A stretch of DNA of 64,000 nucleotides from Acinetobacter sp. A47 (GTDB lineage Bacteria > Pseudomonadota > Gammaproteobacteria > Pseudomonadales > Moraxellaceae), in NCBI RefSeq assembly GCF_000805455.1, contig NZ_JSUS01000044.1, positions 1-64,000 on the forward strand. The letters run 5' to 3'. Below the pieces are notes generated by a model, which was given only the letters and a program-made list of their open reading frames with translations, had not been told where the DNA came from and made no database searches. This document shows, in pieces, positions 26,354 to 35,990 of the stretch. Position numbers and translations under genes: made by a program. The stretch's first letter is position 1. The number at the start of each line of letters is the position of its first letter.

Positions 26354-28165
26354 ATGCAGATGAATGTATGGCAGTTATTTCATAAAGTGAGGCCTTTCAT
26401 CCTGCCATATAAATGGCTGGTGGCAGTAACGCTGGTGCTTACCTTGATCGGCGCGCTGACGGCACAGGTTAATGCGCTGACATTACAATATGCGGTTGAC
26501 CAGATTAATGCCGTGGTTGAATCAGGACAGGGCCTCAAGGCAGGCTGGCATATTCTGCTGACGATCAGTGTGATCCTGCTGAGTAAAGAAGTCATCAATA
26601 TCTTTATTCAGTTTGGGCAAAAGTTCTTTGGCGAGAAATTACGCATCCTGATTTCACAAGATGTGGCCCAGTCAATCATTGTGAAATTTTTACAATACCG
26701 GCTAGCCTTTTTTACCGAGGATGATAATCAGGCCGGAAAGCTACAGACCCGTATAGACCGGGGAATCGGTTCGATCACACGTCTGGTACAGATTTTCTTT
26801 ATTGAAATTTTTCCGCTATTTAGCAGTGCACTGATCGCATTGTGCCTAATGTTTTATGCCAATGTCTGGATTGGGCTGGTGGCGCTGTGTATTGTGCCGG
26901 TCTATTTCTGGGTCACCTTCAAGCAGGCACAGAAGCTCGGCGGAACACGCCGTAACCTGCGAGATGGACGTGAACGTAAAAGTCAGGGCATTTTGAGTAT
27001 CATTCACTCGATCACCGTGATCAAATCCTTTAACCGCGAACAGATTGAGGCAGAAAAGCAGCTCGCTTTACAAAAACAGTTAACCGATCACCAGATGCGG
27101 ACACGACAGCTCAGTTTTCTGTTTGAGGGCTTAAAAACCTTTATTGAGCAGATCGGGGTGGTGTTCATTATCATTTTGACCGCCTATTTTGTCTTGATCG
27201 GTGATATGAGCATCGGCATGATCATGTTTCATATCCTGCTGTTTAATAATGTTTCTGCGCCGATCCGTTCCTTGCACCGGATTTATGATGAAGTCAATGA
27301 TGCGATGATTTATGCAGAAAGCTTTTTCAAGATACTGGAAGCAGATGTTGAGGTGGAGACTTCCGGCCAATTAAAACCAGCCCCCTTGACCGGCAAATTT
27401 GAACTGAAACAGGTCAATTTCTCTTATCCGAATGGTTTTCATGCCTTAAAAGATATCAATCTGACCATCCAGCCGAACAAGATTACCGCTTTGGTCGGCT
27501 TATCGGGTGCTGGAAAATCGACCCTGATCAGCTTGCTGGATAAATTTTATCTGCCCCAGTCCGGCGAAATCCTCCTGAACGGGACGGCATTAAATGATAT
27601 CGATACCCAGTATTTACGAGATCATATTGGTCTGGTCCTGCAAAAAAACCATATTTTTCAGGGAACCATTGAGGAAAATATCCGTTATGGCAAAACCGAT
27701 GCAACGCAGGATGAAATTATTGCTGCTGCAAAAAAAGCATCGGTTCATGAACAGATTTTAAAATTGCCGCAAGCCTATCAGTCCGATGCCTTATTGCTTT
27801 CAGGTGGACAGCAGCAACGGATTGCAATTGCACGGATGTTTTTAAAAAATCCGCCGATTATTTTTCTGGACGAACCGACTGCCAGTCTGGATGCTATCGC
27901 CACCGAACAGATCAAGCACAGTCTGGATGAAATCAAGCAGGGTCGTACCGTGGTTATTATTTCCCATAGCCTGTCACAGATTATTGATGCAGATTATACC
28001 TATGTCATGCAGGAAGGCAGGATCGTGGAACATGGAGAACACCTTCAACTGTACCAGCAGCAAGGCGTGTATAAGAGCATCTTTGATGCCATGGCCAAAA
28101 GCCTGAATATTGAGAAAATTTCCAGAACGTTTGAGGGCGATGATGAGGAGGAAACGCATAGCTAG
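26354..28165 (+). CDS. ABC exporter, fused permease and ATPase
   Basis: A 603-aa half-transporter of the ABCB/MsbA type that should work as a homodimer in the inner membrane. The N-terminal part (about 15-325) has six transmembrane helices. The nucleotide-binding domain (about 350-590) has Walker A GLSGAGKST near residue 382, signature LSGGQQQR near 482, Walker B IIFLDEPTA near 505, and the H-loop in VIISHSLSQ. The substrate is unknown. It does not look like MsbA itself. It follows the anchored coiled-coil gene by 31 bases. Its C-terminal tail is acidic (EGDDEEE). Confidence 0.9.
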   Translation: MQMNVWQLFHKVRPFILPYKWLVAVTLVLTLIGALTAQVNALTLQYAVDQINAVVESGQGLKAGWHILLTISVILLSKEVINIFIQFGQKFFGEKLRILISQDVAQSIIVKFLQYRLAFFTEDDNQAGKLQTRIDRGIGSITRLVQIFFIEIFPLFSSALIALCLMFYANVWIGLVALCIVPVYFWVTFKQAQKLGGTRRNLRDGRERKSQGILSIIHSITVIKSFNREQIEAEKQLALQKQLTDHQMRTRQLSFLFEGLKTFIEQIGVVFIIILTAYFVLIGDMSIGMIMFHILLFNNVSAPIRSLHRIYDEVNDAMIYAESFFKILEADVEVETSGQLKPAPLTGKFELKQVNFSYPNGFHALKDINLTIQPNKITALVGLSGAGKSTLISLLDKFYLPQSGEILLNGTALNDIDTQYLRDHIGLVLQKNHIFQGTIEENIRYGKTDATQDEIIAAAKKASVHEQILKLPQAYQSDALLLSGGQQQRIAIARMFLKNPPIIFLDEPTASLDAIATEQIKHSLDEIKQGRTVVIISHSLSQIIDADYTYVMQEGRIVEHGEHLQLYQQQGVYKSIFDAMAKSLNIEKISRTFEGDDEEETHS

Positions 28166-28268
28166 TATTTCCGCCTCATCCCCTATCTTTCTTGATCTCT
28201 TGCTGCCGTGAGTGTGGATAAGCTGGCAGTCTGGCTGCTGACTGGTGTTAATGGGGTTGGGAGTCTGG

Positions 28269-28988
28269 TTACTTCCATGCCTCATTGGTCAGGCCTATGG
28301 CCTGAAAGGGAAGTACAATCACATCAAAGGCAACCGCCAGAGGAAGTAGGGGAAGCATTTGCATGACTTCTTTACCGGAGCGTTTAACCGTTCTACTTTT
28401 ATAGTGCTGGTATTGAATCTTGACGTGATAGGGCTTGGATAAAGGCGTTAATTTTGCCAGATTGTTTGCAGCGGGATAGACCTTGCCTTCAAGGGGCAAA
28501 TTAAAAGCGGCAGGCTTTACTTTTTCCTCACAGCTACAGGGCTGGACACCATATTGTTTAAAAAGTGCAGCTTCTTTAGCGTTTAATTTGCCATTGGGCG
28601 GTGTATAAGAGAATCTGAAATTGCCATAAAAACTTGGGCTGTTCTGTGCGGGTGCATGAAAATCGAGATCACGATCAATCTTGATATAGTCCGGATTCAG
28701 CTGGCTGATGAGCTGAACCAGTCCGCTTCCACCTTTGTTAATCACATAACTATACTGTTTACCCGCAATAACGACACTGTCAGCAGGTTCATCGGGTAAG
28801 GCGGTAGCAGGCTTGCCAAAAGCAACCACGTCATCTTCAACCAGGGTTATCCATTCATATCCCGAGTCATCTTTAGTAAAGATATCGCGGGTTGAATCGG
28901 CAAAGCGGCTGGTTCCGCAAGCGCTAAGAAAGAAGGGAGCACATAAGCTCAGGATCAGAATATTCCGGTTTAAGAATTTTAAATGCAT
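28269..28988 (-). CDS. Predicted lipoprotein of unknown function
   Basis: A 239-aa lipoprotein. The signal peptide ends in lipobox LSAC (Cys at residue 24), then GTSRFADSTRD. The mature part holds the paired cysteines CSC in QPCSCEEKV (about 152-154). It ends with a hydrophobic region PLLPLAVAFDVIVLPFQAIG (about 213-232), which recalls the last segment of YceK/YidQ-type lipoproteins. That resemblance is only local. It is convergent with the ABC exporter gene, about 100 bases apart, with no obvious terminator between them. Confidence 0.75.
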   Translation of the reverse strand: MHLKFLNRNILILSLCAPFFLSACGTSRFADSTRDIFTKDDSGYEWITLVEDDVVAFGKPATALPDEPADSVVIAGKQYSYVINKGGSGLVQLISQLNPDYIKIDRDLDFHAPAQNSPSFYGNFRFSYTPPNGKLNAKEAALFKQYGVQPCSCEEKVKPAAFNLPLEGKVYPAANNLAKLTPLSKPYHVKIQYQHYKSRTVKRSGKEVMQMLPLLPLAVAFDVIVLPFQAIGLTNEAWK

Positions 28989-29234
28989 TGTTCTATTATA
29001 AATATCTGGACAGGCTAAAGAGCATAAATAAAAAACCGGATGAAAGCGAGTATTTCCGGTATGACATAAATCTGGCGTAATGACCGGCGAAATTGAATCC
29101 TGATTTAGATCACGGCCTGGCTTGACCGTTTATCTGACCCTTACTGAATCAGGCCGGTGTTTGCTGTAGCCTATAGGGAGATGCTTTTATTTCACTCATT
29201 ATTTTCTTATGGATGAGGATATTTGGAGCAAACA

Positions 29235-29753
29235 ATGAATTTTCTACAACGGGCCGTCGGTTTTTCCCTGCTGATGGCGATAGGTCTACCAGTCGTGCAT
29301 GCGCAGCAGCAAGATGTCACTTCCTTACCCACCATCCGGGTGATGGCTGAATCGGAGCTGCGTGAAGAGGTTGGATTTGTGCCTTATCAGGAAGATAAGC
29401 AAGTCCGTCAGGCCCTGCAACATCGTGTCTATAAAATTCACCATGACATACAGAATGCAGGAGTGATGGAAACTCCGACCAGCGTGAATTATCAGCCTGC
29501 GACAACACAGCCGGATCTGTCTCAGTATTCTCCGGTTTTGCAGCAGTACATCCTGGCTGTGGCATCGGGTTTCCAGTCTTCAGACCCGACCAATGGCCTT
29601 TTTAAAATGCTGGAACCTTTGAATATTAACCGCAGTAATATCGACGGCATTCGCAATGGCACCATTAAAATCAATCTGGATGATATCTTGAAACTACAGC
29701 AACAGATTCGAGATGGATTAAATCCGCCACCGAGTCCACTATTTCCACGCTAA
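29235..29753 (+). CDS. Exported protein of unknown function
   Basis: A 172-aa protein with a signal peptide (MNFLQRAVGFSLLMAIGLPVVHA, cleaved before QQQD). The mature part begins with TSLPTIRVMAESELREE, a short motif often found at the N-terminus of TonB-dependent receptor plugs. The protein is far too short for a receptor and has no barrel. The rest is helix-rich and polar and ends in a Pro-rich tail. The start is ATG 29235, with GGAG 29225-29228 upstream, rather than the in-frame TTG at 29223. A terminator follows. The function is unknown. Confidence 0.7.
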   Translation: MNFLQRAVGFSLLMAIGLPVVHAQQQDVTSLPTIRVMAESELREEVGFVPYQEDKQVRQALQHRVYKIHHDIQNAGVMETPTSVNYQPATTQPDLSQYSPVLQQYILAVASGFQSSDPTNGLFKMLEPLNINRSNIDGIRNGTIKINLDDILKLQQQIRDGLNPPPSPLFPR

Positions 29754-29770
29754 CAGACTTATCTGGCTGT

Positions 29771-29801
29771 TAAAAAAATCCCCGCAAAGTGCGGGGATTT
29801 T
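29771..29801 (+). terminator. Bidirectional terminator; left copy of a 31-bp direct repeat
   Basis: T plus seven A, then TCCCCGCA-AAG-TGCGGGGA and TTTT: a near-perfect hairpin with A- and T-runs on both sides, able to stop transcription both ways. The same 31 bases recur at 32603-32633 with a single T-to-C change. The two copies bracket the accessory segment that carries the prophage remnant and the PAAR cassette. Confidence 0.9.
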
Positions 29802-30106
29802 GCATTATTGCTTCAGATAGCATTAAAAAATAGCGAAAAAATCATATTCTTCAAATTGTTTACGTCACTCGGTAAATTTTTTTTCAACCTGCAGGGGGGA
29901 GAAATAATATCAGGTAAATTCAGTAATACCTGTTCAGGTCGCTCACGTAACGAGCACATGCTGTTTACGGCTTGCTGTGTTTGAACCAAGCTGGTGTAAA
30001 CCAAGTATGAGAATCTTTCAAAGGTTCATGTACAGCTCATCATTGATTCAGAGTTTGCTGCTAAGGAGTTAAAAAGTGGGAGCAAGTAAAGCAGAAAGGA
30101 AGTTTA
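29802..30106. other. Gene-poor left end of the accessory segment
   Basis: I see no intact gene here. A short open frame on the plus strand (translation TKYENLSKVHVQLIID...KSGSK, ending at TAA about 30088-30090) looks like degraded coding sequence just before the spanin remnant. The inverted repeat CAGGTA/TACCTG (29911-29916 with 29927-29932) is also present. Confidence 0.35.
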
Positions 30107-30331
30107 ATGAATAGATCTCACAGCTTAATGCTGATAAGTCTGATCTTGTTGACAGGGCTAATGGGTTGTCAAAGCAACTCGATAAAGCCCAAAGTAGATG
30201 GGCTACAGCTCCCCTCGAGTCCAAAACTGAGTACACCAATGCCCTCAGTAACGTGTTCAAAGAGTGCATCTCAGAATATAGAAGCTTGGTGGTTAAGGCT
30301 GATGGGCACGCAAATGATGCGCTCAGACTGA
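30107..30331 (+). CDS. Rz1-like outer-membrane spanin lipoprotein (possible remnant)
   Basis: A 74-aa frame starting at ATG 30107 after AAAGGAAG. Its signal peptide is textbook: Arg at 3, hydrophobic LMLISLILLTGLM, lipobox LMGC (Cys at 21). A short Pro/Ser-rich tail follows (LQLPSSPKLSTPMPS), as in phage Rz1 o-spanins. It lies in the +1 frame relative to an overlapping frame that encodes an Rz/DUF2514-like C-terminus. That is exactly the nested layout of Rz/Rz1 pairs. Because the Rz partner is broken, this gene is probably a relic, although its own frame is intact. Confidence 0.5.
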   Translation: MNRSHSLMLISLILLTGLMGCQSNSIKPKVDGLQLPSSPKLSTPMPSVTCSKSASQNIEAWWLRLMGTQMMRSD

Positions 30332-30342
30332 AACAAGCCTGA
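30115..30342 (+). pseudogene. Rz/DUF2514-like i-spanin, N-terminally truncated
   Basis: Reading from 30115 to TGA 30340-30342 gives 75 codons of protein-like sequence: SQLNADKSDLVDRANGLSKQ, then the region EYTNALSNVFKECISEYR and KADGHANDALRLKQA. The pattern of a coiled coil, then a Cys within FxEC, then ADGHANDALxLxQA is typical of phage Rz-like/DUF2514 lysis proteins. No start codon or transmembrane anchor is present, and an in-frame TAG stands at 30112-30114. The gene therefore lost its N-terminal half. It overlaps the Rz1-like lipoprotein frame. Confidence 0.6.
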
Positions 30343-30355
30343 CCCGAACAAACAG

Positions 30356-30379
30356 AGCCACCTACTTAGGTGGCTTTTT
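30356..30379 (+). terminator. Terminator after the spanin remnant
   Basis: AGCCACCTA (30356-30364) pairs perfectly with TAGGTGGCT (30367-30375), followed by T (30376-30379). It ends the plus-strand prophage remnant just before the convergent PAAR cassette. Confidence 0.9.
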
Positions 30380-30380
30380 C

Positions 30381-30854
30381 TTATGAACGACAATCATTTT
30401 TCATTCTTTTTTCACCCAAAGTTTCGTTTAGCATATTCACAAGAATCACTTGTTTAGCGTCTACCCACTTATAGGTGTCTGAATAATCAAGATTGGCGGG
30501 TATATCTTTCTTATGCTCTAACAAAAATCTGTTTACCCAACAGAACTGATTGGCAGTACCTGTATTGAAAGTATCCTCCAATAAGTAAGCACCCTTACTA
30601 TCTTTTTCATACCTTGAAAGGACGGCCAATTTGTTAATTGTTGATAACAGTAACTCGACCGTAACCGCATCAAGTGGTCTATTGGCAGCTTTACGGTAAA
30701 CATCTGAATCAATTAACAGCATACCTGCTGCACCATTACCGCCATTTTTTAATGCTTCACCAGTATCAGGGGTATTTGCACAACCAGACAGTAAAGAAAG
30801 ACAGACACAGATGCTAGTAGCCAAACTTATCTTTAAATTCATTGGCTTGAACAT
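30381..30854 (-). CDS. Lipoprotein, candidate immunity protein of the PAAR cassette
   Basis: A 157-aa lipoprotein with a signal peptide ending in lipobox LSGC (Cys at residue 25). The mature part is helix-rich (RPLDAVTVELLLSTINKLAV) with two further cysteines, in ANQFCWVN and KNDCRS, that may pair in the periplasm. Start ATG 30854 follows a GAGGAG site. The gene overlaps the end of the candidate effector gene by 41 bases, so the two are translationally coupled. An immunity role is inferred from this position and from its envelope location. No family was recognised. Confidence 0.55.
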   Translation of the reverse strand: MFKPMNLKISLATSICVCLSLLSGCANTPDTGEALKNGGNGAAGMLLIDSDVYRKAANRPLDAVTVELLLSTINKLAVLSRYEKDSKGAYLLEDTFNTGTANQFCWVNRFLLEHKKDIPANLDYSDTYKWVDAKQVILVNMLNETLGEKRMKNDCRS

Positions 30855-31506
30855 TATTAGGGTCTCCTCTATAAATTCTTTGATCTTTAAATATTTGAAT
30901 CATGCCTACATTAAAGTCCTTTTTAAACACACGTTTGAACATATCCCTATTAATGTGCAAAGGCCCGTTATTCATGGCCAATAACTCTAGATCTCGTGTT
31001 GCATTAACCACATTTAAATTGTTGAGAGTCTTTTTCAAATCTTTAATGGCTTTAACTGCACCCTTACCCTGTGCAAATGGGCCTAGATTTCTCAATTCAC
31101 GTAAATCATTAACAGCAAAAGTGCTTAAAAATCTTACTTTAAAGGCAGTTTGTTGAAATTCACCAACAATTTTGGGAATCTCTTTTAATGAGTGTTTGAG
31201 AATGTAGTTATGAAATTTGATGTACATTTGAGTATGAAATGCGATGTCGAATATAAAACCATCTGGAAACGTATTAATGTGATATTCCATCCCAAAACGA
31301 ATGGCCAGCAACATTTCTATGCTGTTTTGTGCGACTTCTTCCCAGTGCTCTAACCCAAGCATAAAGTTGTATGGTCGTGCCATATAATAATTACGTTCTT
31401 TTATGTATTGATTACATAATGGCTCGGTAATGACACAAACTTTTTGTTCTGCTGGGAAGCCTGCCATTGAATCAGGGTATACTTTTCTATCTTGTGGTGT
31501 AGCCAT
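30814..31506 (-). CDS. Candidate type VI effector downstream of PAAR, unknown fold
   Basis: A 230-aa protein with no signal peptide or transmembrane segment and no match to an effector family I know. It starts 3 bases after the PAAR gene and overlaps the lipoprotein gene at its end, the standard spike-effector-immunity order. A His/aromatic-rich centre (about 65-105: MEYHINTFPDG, DIAFHTQMYIKFHNYIL) could hold an active site. The C-terminus is basic (HINRDMFKRVFKKDFN, about 190-205). The lipoprotein partner suggests that its target lies in the periplasm or membrane. The function is inferred from context only. Confidence 0.5.
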   Translation of the reverse strand: MATPQDRKVYPDSMAGFPAEQKVCVITEPLCNQYIKERNYYMARPYNFMLGLEHWEEVAQNSIEMLLAIRFGMEYHINTFPDGFIFDIAFHTQMYIKFHNYILKHSLKEIPKIVGEFQQTAFKVRFLSTFAVNDLRELRNLGPFAQGKGAVKAIKDLKKTLNNLNVVNATRDLELLAMNNGPLHINRDMFKRVFKKDFNVGMIQIFKDQRIYRGDPNNVQANEFKDKFGY

Positions 31507-31509
31507 TAC

Positions 31510-32061
31510 TTAGCTCCACTCTGGTAACGGTTTAGATAGGTCAAAAGTAATTAAATCAACTTCTTTTGCCTCTTTGCCTGATTCAACAAGCTCCGTGTGT
31601 CCGGTTTCATCTGTAAAACCTTCAATGACATTACCGTCAGGCGACTTTATTTTGAAGTACTGCTCAACTAATGGCTCTCCGGTACGCTCATCAAACAGTT
31701 TAAATTTGATGCTATGATCGTCTGTATTTTGAGGCACAAAATTGTCTTGTTTAGGTGGGGGATTAGATGTGGAAGTGCTGCTAGAAGGGGCAGGGCTGTT
31801 GTCTTGAACAACAAGATTTTGTTTTGGTAATAGCTTACAACCACAAGATAAGCTATCTCCGGCTCGCGCGGCTAATTTACCAAAAATGTTCATGTGCGGA
31901 TCGCCGCTAATAATGTTTGCTACAACTTTGTGTGTAGGACAAGATGCTTTATCACCGGTGCAGGCTATCGGAATACCTTCTACCTGAAATAAACTATTTC
32001 CGGTTAGTACTTTACCGCCGCCAGTTGTAGGACAGCCAATTGTTATATATGGCATTGCCAT
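31510..32061 (-). CDS. PAAR-domain type VI spike protein with TTR-like extension
   Basis: PAAR proteins sharpen the VgrG spike of type VI secretion systems and carry effectors. The N-terminal PAAR domain (about 1-85) reads MAMPYITIGCPTTGGGKVL, then CPTHKVVANIISGDPHMNIF, with His/Cys residues suited to bind zinc. A Ser/Thr/Pro/Asn-rich linker follows (about 92-110). The C-terminal domain (about 118-183) has FKLFDERTGEPL and GFTDETGHTELV, a transthyretin-like beta pattern known as a PAAR extension. Start ATG 32061 follows AGAGGG. No other T6SS core gene lies in the window, so this is an orphan cassette. Confidence 0.85.
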   Translation of the reverse strand: MAMPYITIGCPTTGGGKVLTGNSLFQVEGIPIACTGDKASCPTHKVVANIISGDPHMNIFGKLAARAGDSLSCGCKLLPKQNLVVQDNSPAPSSSTSTSNPPPKQDNFVPQNTDDHSIKFKLFDERTGEPLVEQYFKIKSPDGNVIEGFTDETGHTELVESGKEAKEVDLITFDLSKPLPEWS

Positions 32062-32114
32062 TATTAAACCCTCTATTGTTAATATAAATTAATAGATTTT
32101 GTAGCGGCACTACT

Positions 32115-32261
32115 CTATAAGAGGTTTTGTTGTTCTGGAAGTTCGTAGAAAGATTCAAATGTCTTTGGCTTAGTTAATGGCCCGCCTTGTATAACAACTA
32201 GTAAATTTAGGATAAGGTGTACTCTGACATATTCGTCATATACAGCTATACGGATAAGGGT
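32115..32261 (-). pseudogene. Orphan C-terminal coding remnant before the PAAR gene
   Basis: On the minus strand a 48-codon open frame without a start codon (32261 to TAG 32117-32115) gives IRIAVYDEYVRVHLILNLLV and then a Pro-containing end, TKPKTFESFYELPEQQ. Composition and aromatic content look like a real protein C-terminus rather than random sequence. It overlaps the end of the PH-domain-like gene in another frame. It may be the tail of a gene whose front was lost when the cassette was rearranged. The family is unknown. Confidence 0.3.
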
Positions 32262-32484
32262 TTAGGGTACTTTTGTTACTGACAGCACTGGTGCCATCAA
32301 GGTGGATAAACGCCGTGATGGTAAAGCAATATTCATCCGTTTTTGCTTTGATGAGAAAGAAGATTTTTTCATTGTCTTCATGGAAAATATAGTCATTAAT
32401 ATCAGTTTTATCATAATCTTGGGATTCAATAGTCTTACCGATATCACTGTTTCCCATTAAATCGGCTGCCATATTTTTAAGCAT
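32236..32484 (-). pseudogene. PH-domain-like protein, C-terminally truncated
   Basis: An 82-aa frame from ATG 32484 (MLKNMAADLMGNSDIG). An in-frame ATG at 32520 is an alternative. The segment YIFHEDNEKIFFLIKAKTDEY, followed by FIHLDGTSAVSNKSTLNPYPY, matches what I recall of the bacterial PH-domain (DUF1696/bPH_1) family. In those proteins this is the first half of a domain of roughly 120-150 aa. Here it stops right after PYPYSCI, so the C-terminal half is missing. It is probably broken, and lies upstream of the PAAR gene on the same strand. Confidence 0.45.
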
Positions 32485-32602
32485 TATTAGAACCTTATTA
32501 TTTGTTGGAATGGTGATCATAATTTGCCCTGTATTGTTCTTTTTACAGTGGGCATTTGTATTTTAAGAATTCTATACAACCATGAAACGAATTGTGATCG
32601 CA

Positions 32603-32633
32603 TAAAAAAATCCCCGCAAAGCGCGGGGATTTT
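32603..32633 (-). terminator. fadA terminator; right copy of the 31-bp direct repeat
   Basis: The hairpin AAAATCCCCGC (32607-32617) / GCGGGGATTTT (32623-32633) has an A-run on its left that gives a T-run on the minus strand, so it ends the fadBA transcript. It equals the copy at 29771-29801 except for one base in the loop/stem junction. Confidence 0.9.
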
Positions 32634-32651
32634 CTTTTATCTCAGTGTCGG

Positions 32652-33824
<1,173 letters not shown>

Positions 33825-33836
33825 TCACGTCGCTCC

Positions 33837-35990
33837 TTAACCGTAGAATTTTTTGTTGTTAGCAGCCATGTCACGCAACATTTGTGGCGCTTCATAAGCC
33901 TTACCTAAGTGTGCATATTTGTCACAAAGCGCAACGTATTCAGCAACACCTGTCTGGTCGATGTAACGGCATGGACCACCACGGAATGGAGGGAAACCAA
34001 CACCCATGATCATGGCCATGTCTGCTTCAGAAGCCGTTGCAACGATGTTGTCTTCTAGGCAACGAACGGTTTCGTTACAGAAAGCAAGCATCATGCGGTC
34101 AATGATTTCCTGTGAATCAAATTCGCGTTTTTCACCCGTAACATATGGTGCAATCACTTCGTAAGCTGTTGGATCAACCGTTTTCGCTTTCTTGCCTTTC
34201 TTGTCTAACACGTATTTGTAGAAACCAACGTCATTCTTCTGACCCAGACGTTTGGCTTCGTACATGGCTTCGATTGCGCCTTTGTAGTCTGGCTTCATAC
34301 GGTCAGGGAAACCTTCTGCCATGACTTCTGCACCATGCACACCGGTGTCGATGCCGACAACGTCGATCAGGTAGGCAGGGCCCATTGGCCAGCCGAATTT
34401 TGCCATGACGCTATCTACTTGCTGGAAGTCTGCGCCGTCTTTTACAAGCAGGTCAAATGCACCGAAGTAAGGGAACAGGACACGGTTGACCAGGAAGCCC
34501 GGGCAGTCGTTGACAACGATTGGGGTTTTACCCATTTTTTGAGCAAGTACGACTGTCGTTGCAATTGCTTCTTCAGAAGTTTTTTCACCACGAATGACTT
34601 CAACCAGTGGCATCATGTGTACCGGGTTGAAGAAGTGCATACCTACGAAGTTTTCAGGACGTTGCAGTGCTTTTGCCAGACGCGTGATTGAAATGGTCGA
34701 AGTATTTGAAGCAATAATGGTATTTTCGCGCACATTCTTTTCAGTGTCTGCAAGTACCATTTCTTTGACTTTTGGATTTTCAGTGACAGCTTCGATCACG
34801 ATATCGACTTCTTTAAACTCGTCGTAGCTTAAAGTAGGACGGATACGTGCAAGCGTTTCACCCATTTGCGCAGGTTTCATTTTTTTGCGTTCAACCTGTT
34901 TGGTTAACAAGCTGTTCGCTTCTTTCATACCGAGCGCAAGTTGCGGGTTACCAATGTCTTTCATGATGATTGGTGTGCCTTTGCTTGCCGCCTGGTAAGC
35001 AATACCACCGCCCATGATACCCGCGCCGAGTACGGCTGCCTGGTTGACCGGATGCGCACCTTTTTCATATTTCTTGGCAGTTTTCTTCACCACCTGATCA
35101 TTGATGAATAAACCGATCAGGGCTGTGGCTTGCGGGGTAACAGCCGCTTTGGCAAAACCTTGTGCTTCTGCTTTTAACGCATCATCACGGGTTGAACTTG
35201 CACCTGCCTGTAAAGAATCCAGCAATAATTTTGGCGCAGGGTATTGGGCAGGGTTGGCTTTAGCCAGTACTGCACCTTTCGCGGTATTGAACGCCATCAT
35301 TTGTTCAAGCGGGTTCAGCTTGATTGCATCTCGTTTTTCTTGACGTTTTGCTTTCCAGTTCAAGCGGCCAGCGATAGCTTGCTTGACCAGATCAACAGCA
35401 GCTTCTTGTAATTTGTCTGCAGCAACAACCGCGTCTACAGCACCATCTTTCAAGGCAGCAGCCGGTTTTTTCGGATTGGCCATGGCCATCCATTCAACGG
35501 CATTGTCAATACCGATAAGACGGCTTAAACGTACGCTACCACCAAAACCAGGATAAATACCGAGTTTGATTTCAGGTAAACCAACCTGTGCTTGTTCTGA
35601 CATTACTCGATAGTCACATACCAGGCACATTTCAAAACCGCCACCCAGTGCTGTACCATTGATTGCAGCAACTTTAGGCAAATCTAGATCTTCAAAGCTG
35701 TTGAAGATTTCATGTACAGGCATAAGCCAATCAACGATCGCTTGCTCACCAGCAGCGAAGTTGTCGCCAAATTCAGTGATATCAGCGCCAACGATAAAGG
35801 TTGATTTGCCAGAAGTAACGACTAAGCCTTTAATATCGTTATTGGCTTTCACAGCAGCAATCGCTGCCTGGAAGTCTTCGATGGTTGCACGGTTAAATTT
35901 GTTAACCGACTCACCTTGTAAGTCAAAGCGGAATTCTGCAATTCCGTCCGCAAGCATTTGGACGGTAATGGCATTGCCAGCGTGGATCAT
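33837..35990 (-). CDS. fadB: Fatty-acid oxidation complex subunit alpha
   Basis: FadB carries enoyl-CoA hydratase/isomerase and 3-hydroxyacyl-CoA dehydrogenase activities. The 717-aa protein has an N-terminal crotonase domain (1-190) with GADITEFG and [19 protein letters not shown]. The NAD-binding Rossmann motif is [18 protein letters not shown] near residue 317. [12 protein letters not shown] and [15 protein letters not shown] are HACDH signatures, with the catalytic His in the latter. Start ATG 35990 follows AGGGAG. It is first gene of fadBA, divergent from lpxO. Confidence 0.98.
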   Translation of the reverse strand: MIHAGNAITVQMLADGIAEFRFDLQGESVNKFNRATIEDFQAAIAAVKANNDIKGLVVTSGKSTFIVGADITEFGDNFAAGEQAIVDWLMPVHEIFNSFEDLDLPKVAAINGTALGGGFEMCLVCDYRVMSEQAQVGLPEIKLGIYPGFGGSVRLSRLIGIDNAVEWMAMANPKKPAAALKDGAVDAVVAADKLQEAAVDLVKQAIAGRLNWKAKRQEKRDAIKLNPLEQMMAFNTAKGAVLAKANPAQYPAPKLLLDSLQAGASSTRDDALKAEAQGFAKAAVTPQATALIGLFINDQVVKKTAKKYEKGAHPVNQAAVLGAGIMGGGIAYQAASKGTPIIMKDIGNPQLALGMKEANSLLTKQVERKKMKPAQMGETLARIRPTLSYDEFKEVDIVIEAVTENPKVKEMVLADTEKNVRENTIIASNTSTISITRLAKALQRPENFVGMHFFNPVHMMPLVEVIRGEKTSEEAIATTVVLAQKMGKTPIVVNDCPGFLVNRVLFPYFGAFDLLVKDGADFQQVDSVMAKFGWPMGPAYLIDVVGIDTGVHGAEVMAEGFPDRMKPDYKGAIEAMYEAKRLGQKNDVGFYKYVLDKKGKKAKTVDPTAYEVIAPYVTGEKREFDSQEIIDRMMLAFCNETVRCLEDNIVATASEADMAMIMGVGFPPFRGGPCRYIDQTGVAEYVALCDKYAHLGKAYEAPQMLRDMAANNKKFYG

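Noticed and set aside
29235..29753. TonB-dependent receptor fragment
   Set aside because: Only the short LPTIRVMAE stretch resembles a receptor N-terminus; there is no plug or barrel, and the gene is complete with signal peptide and terminator.
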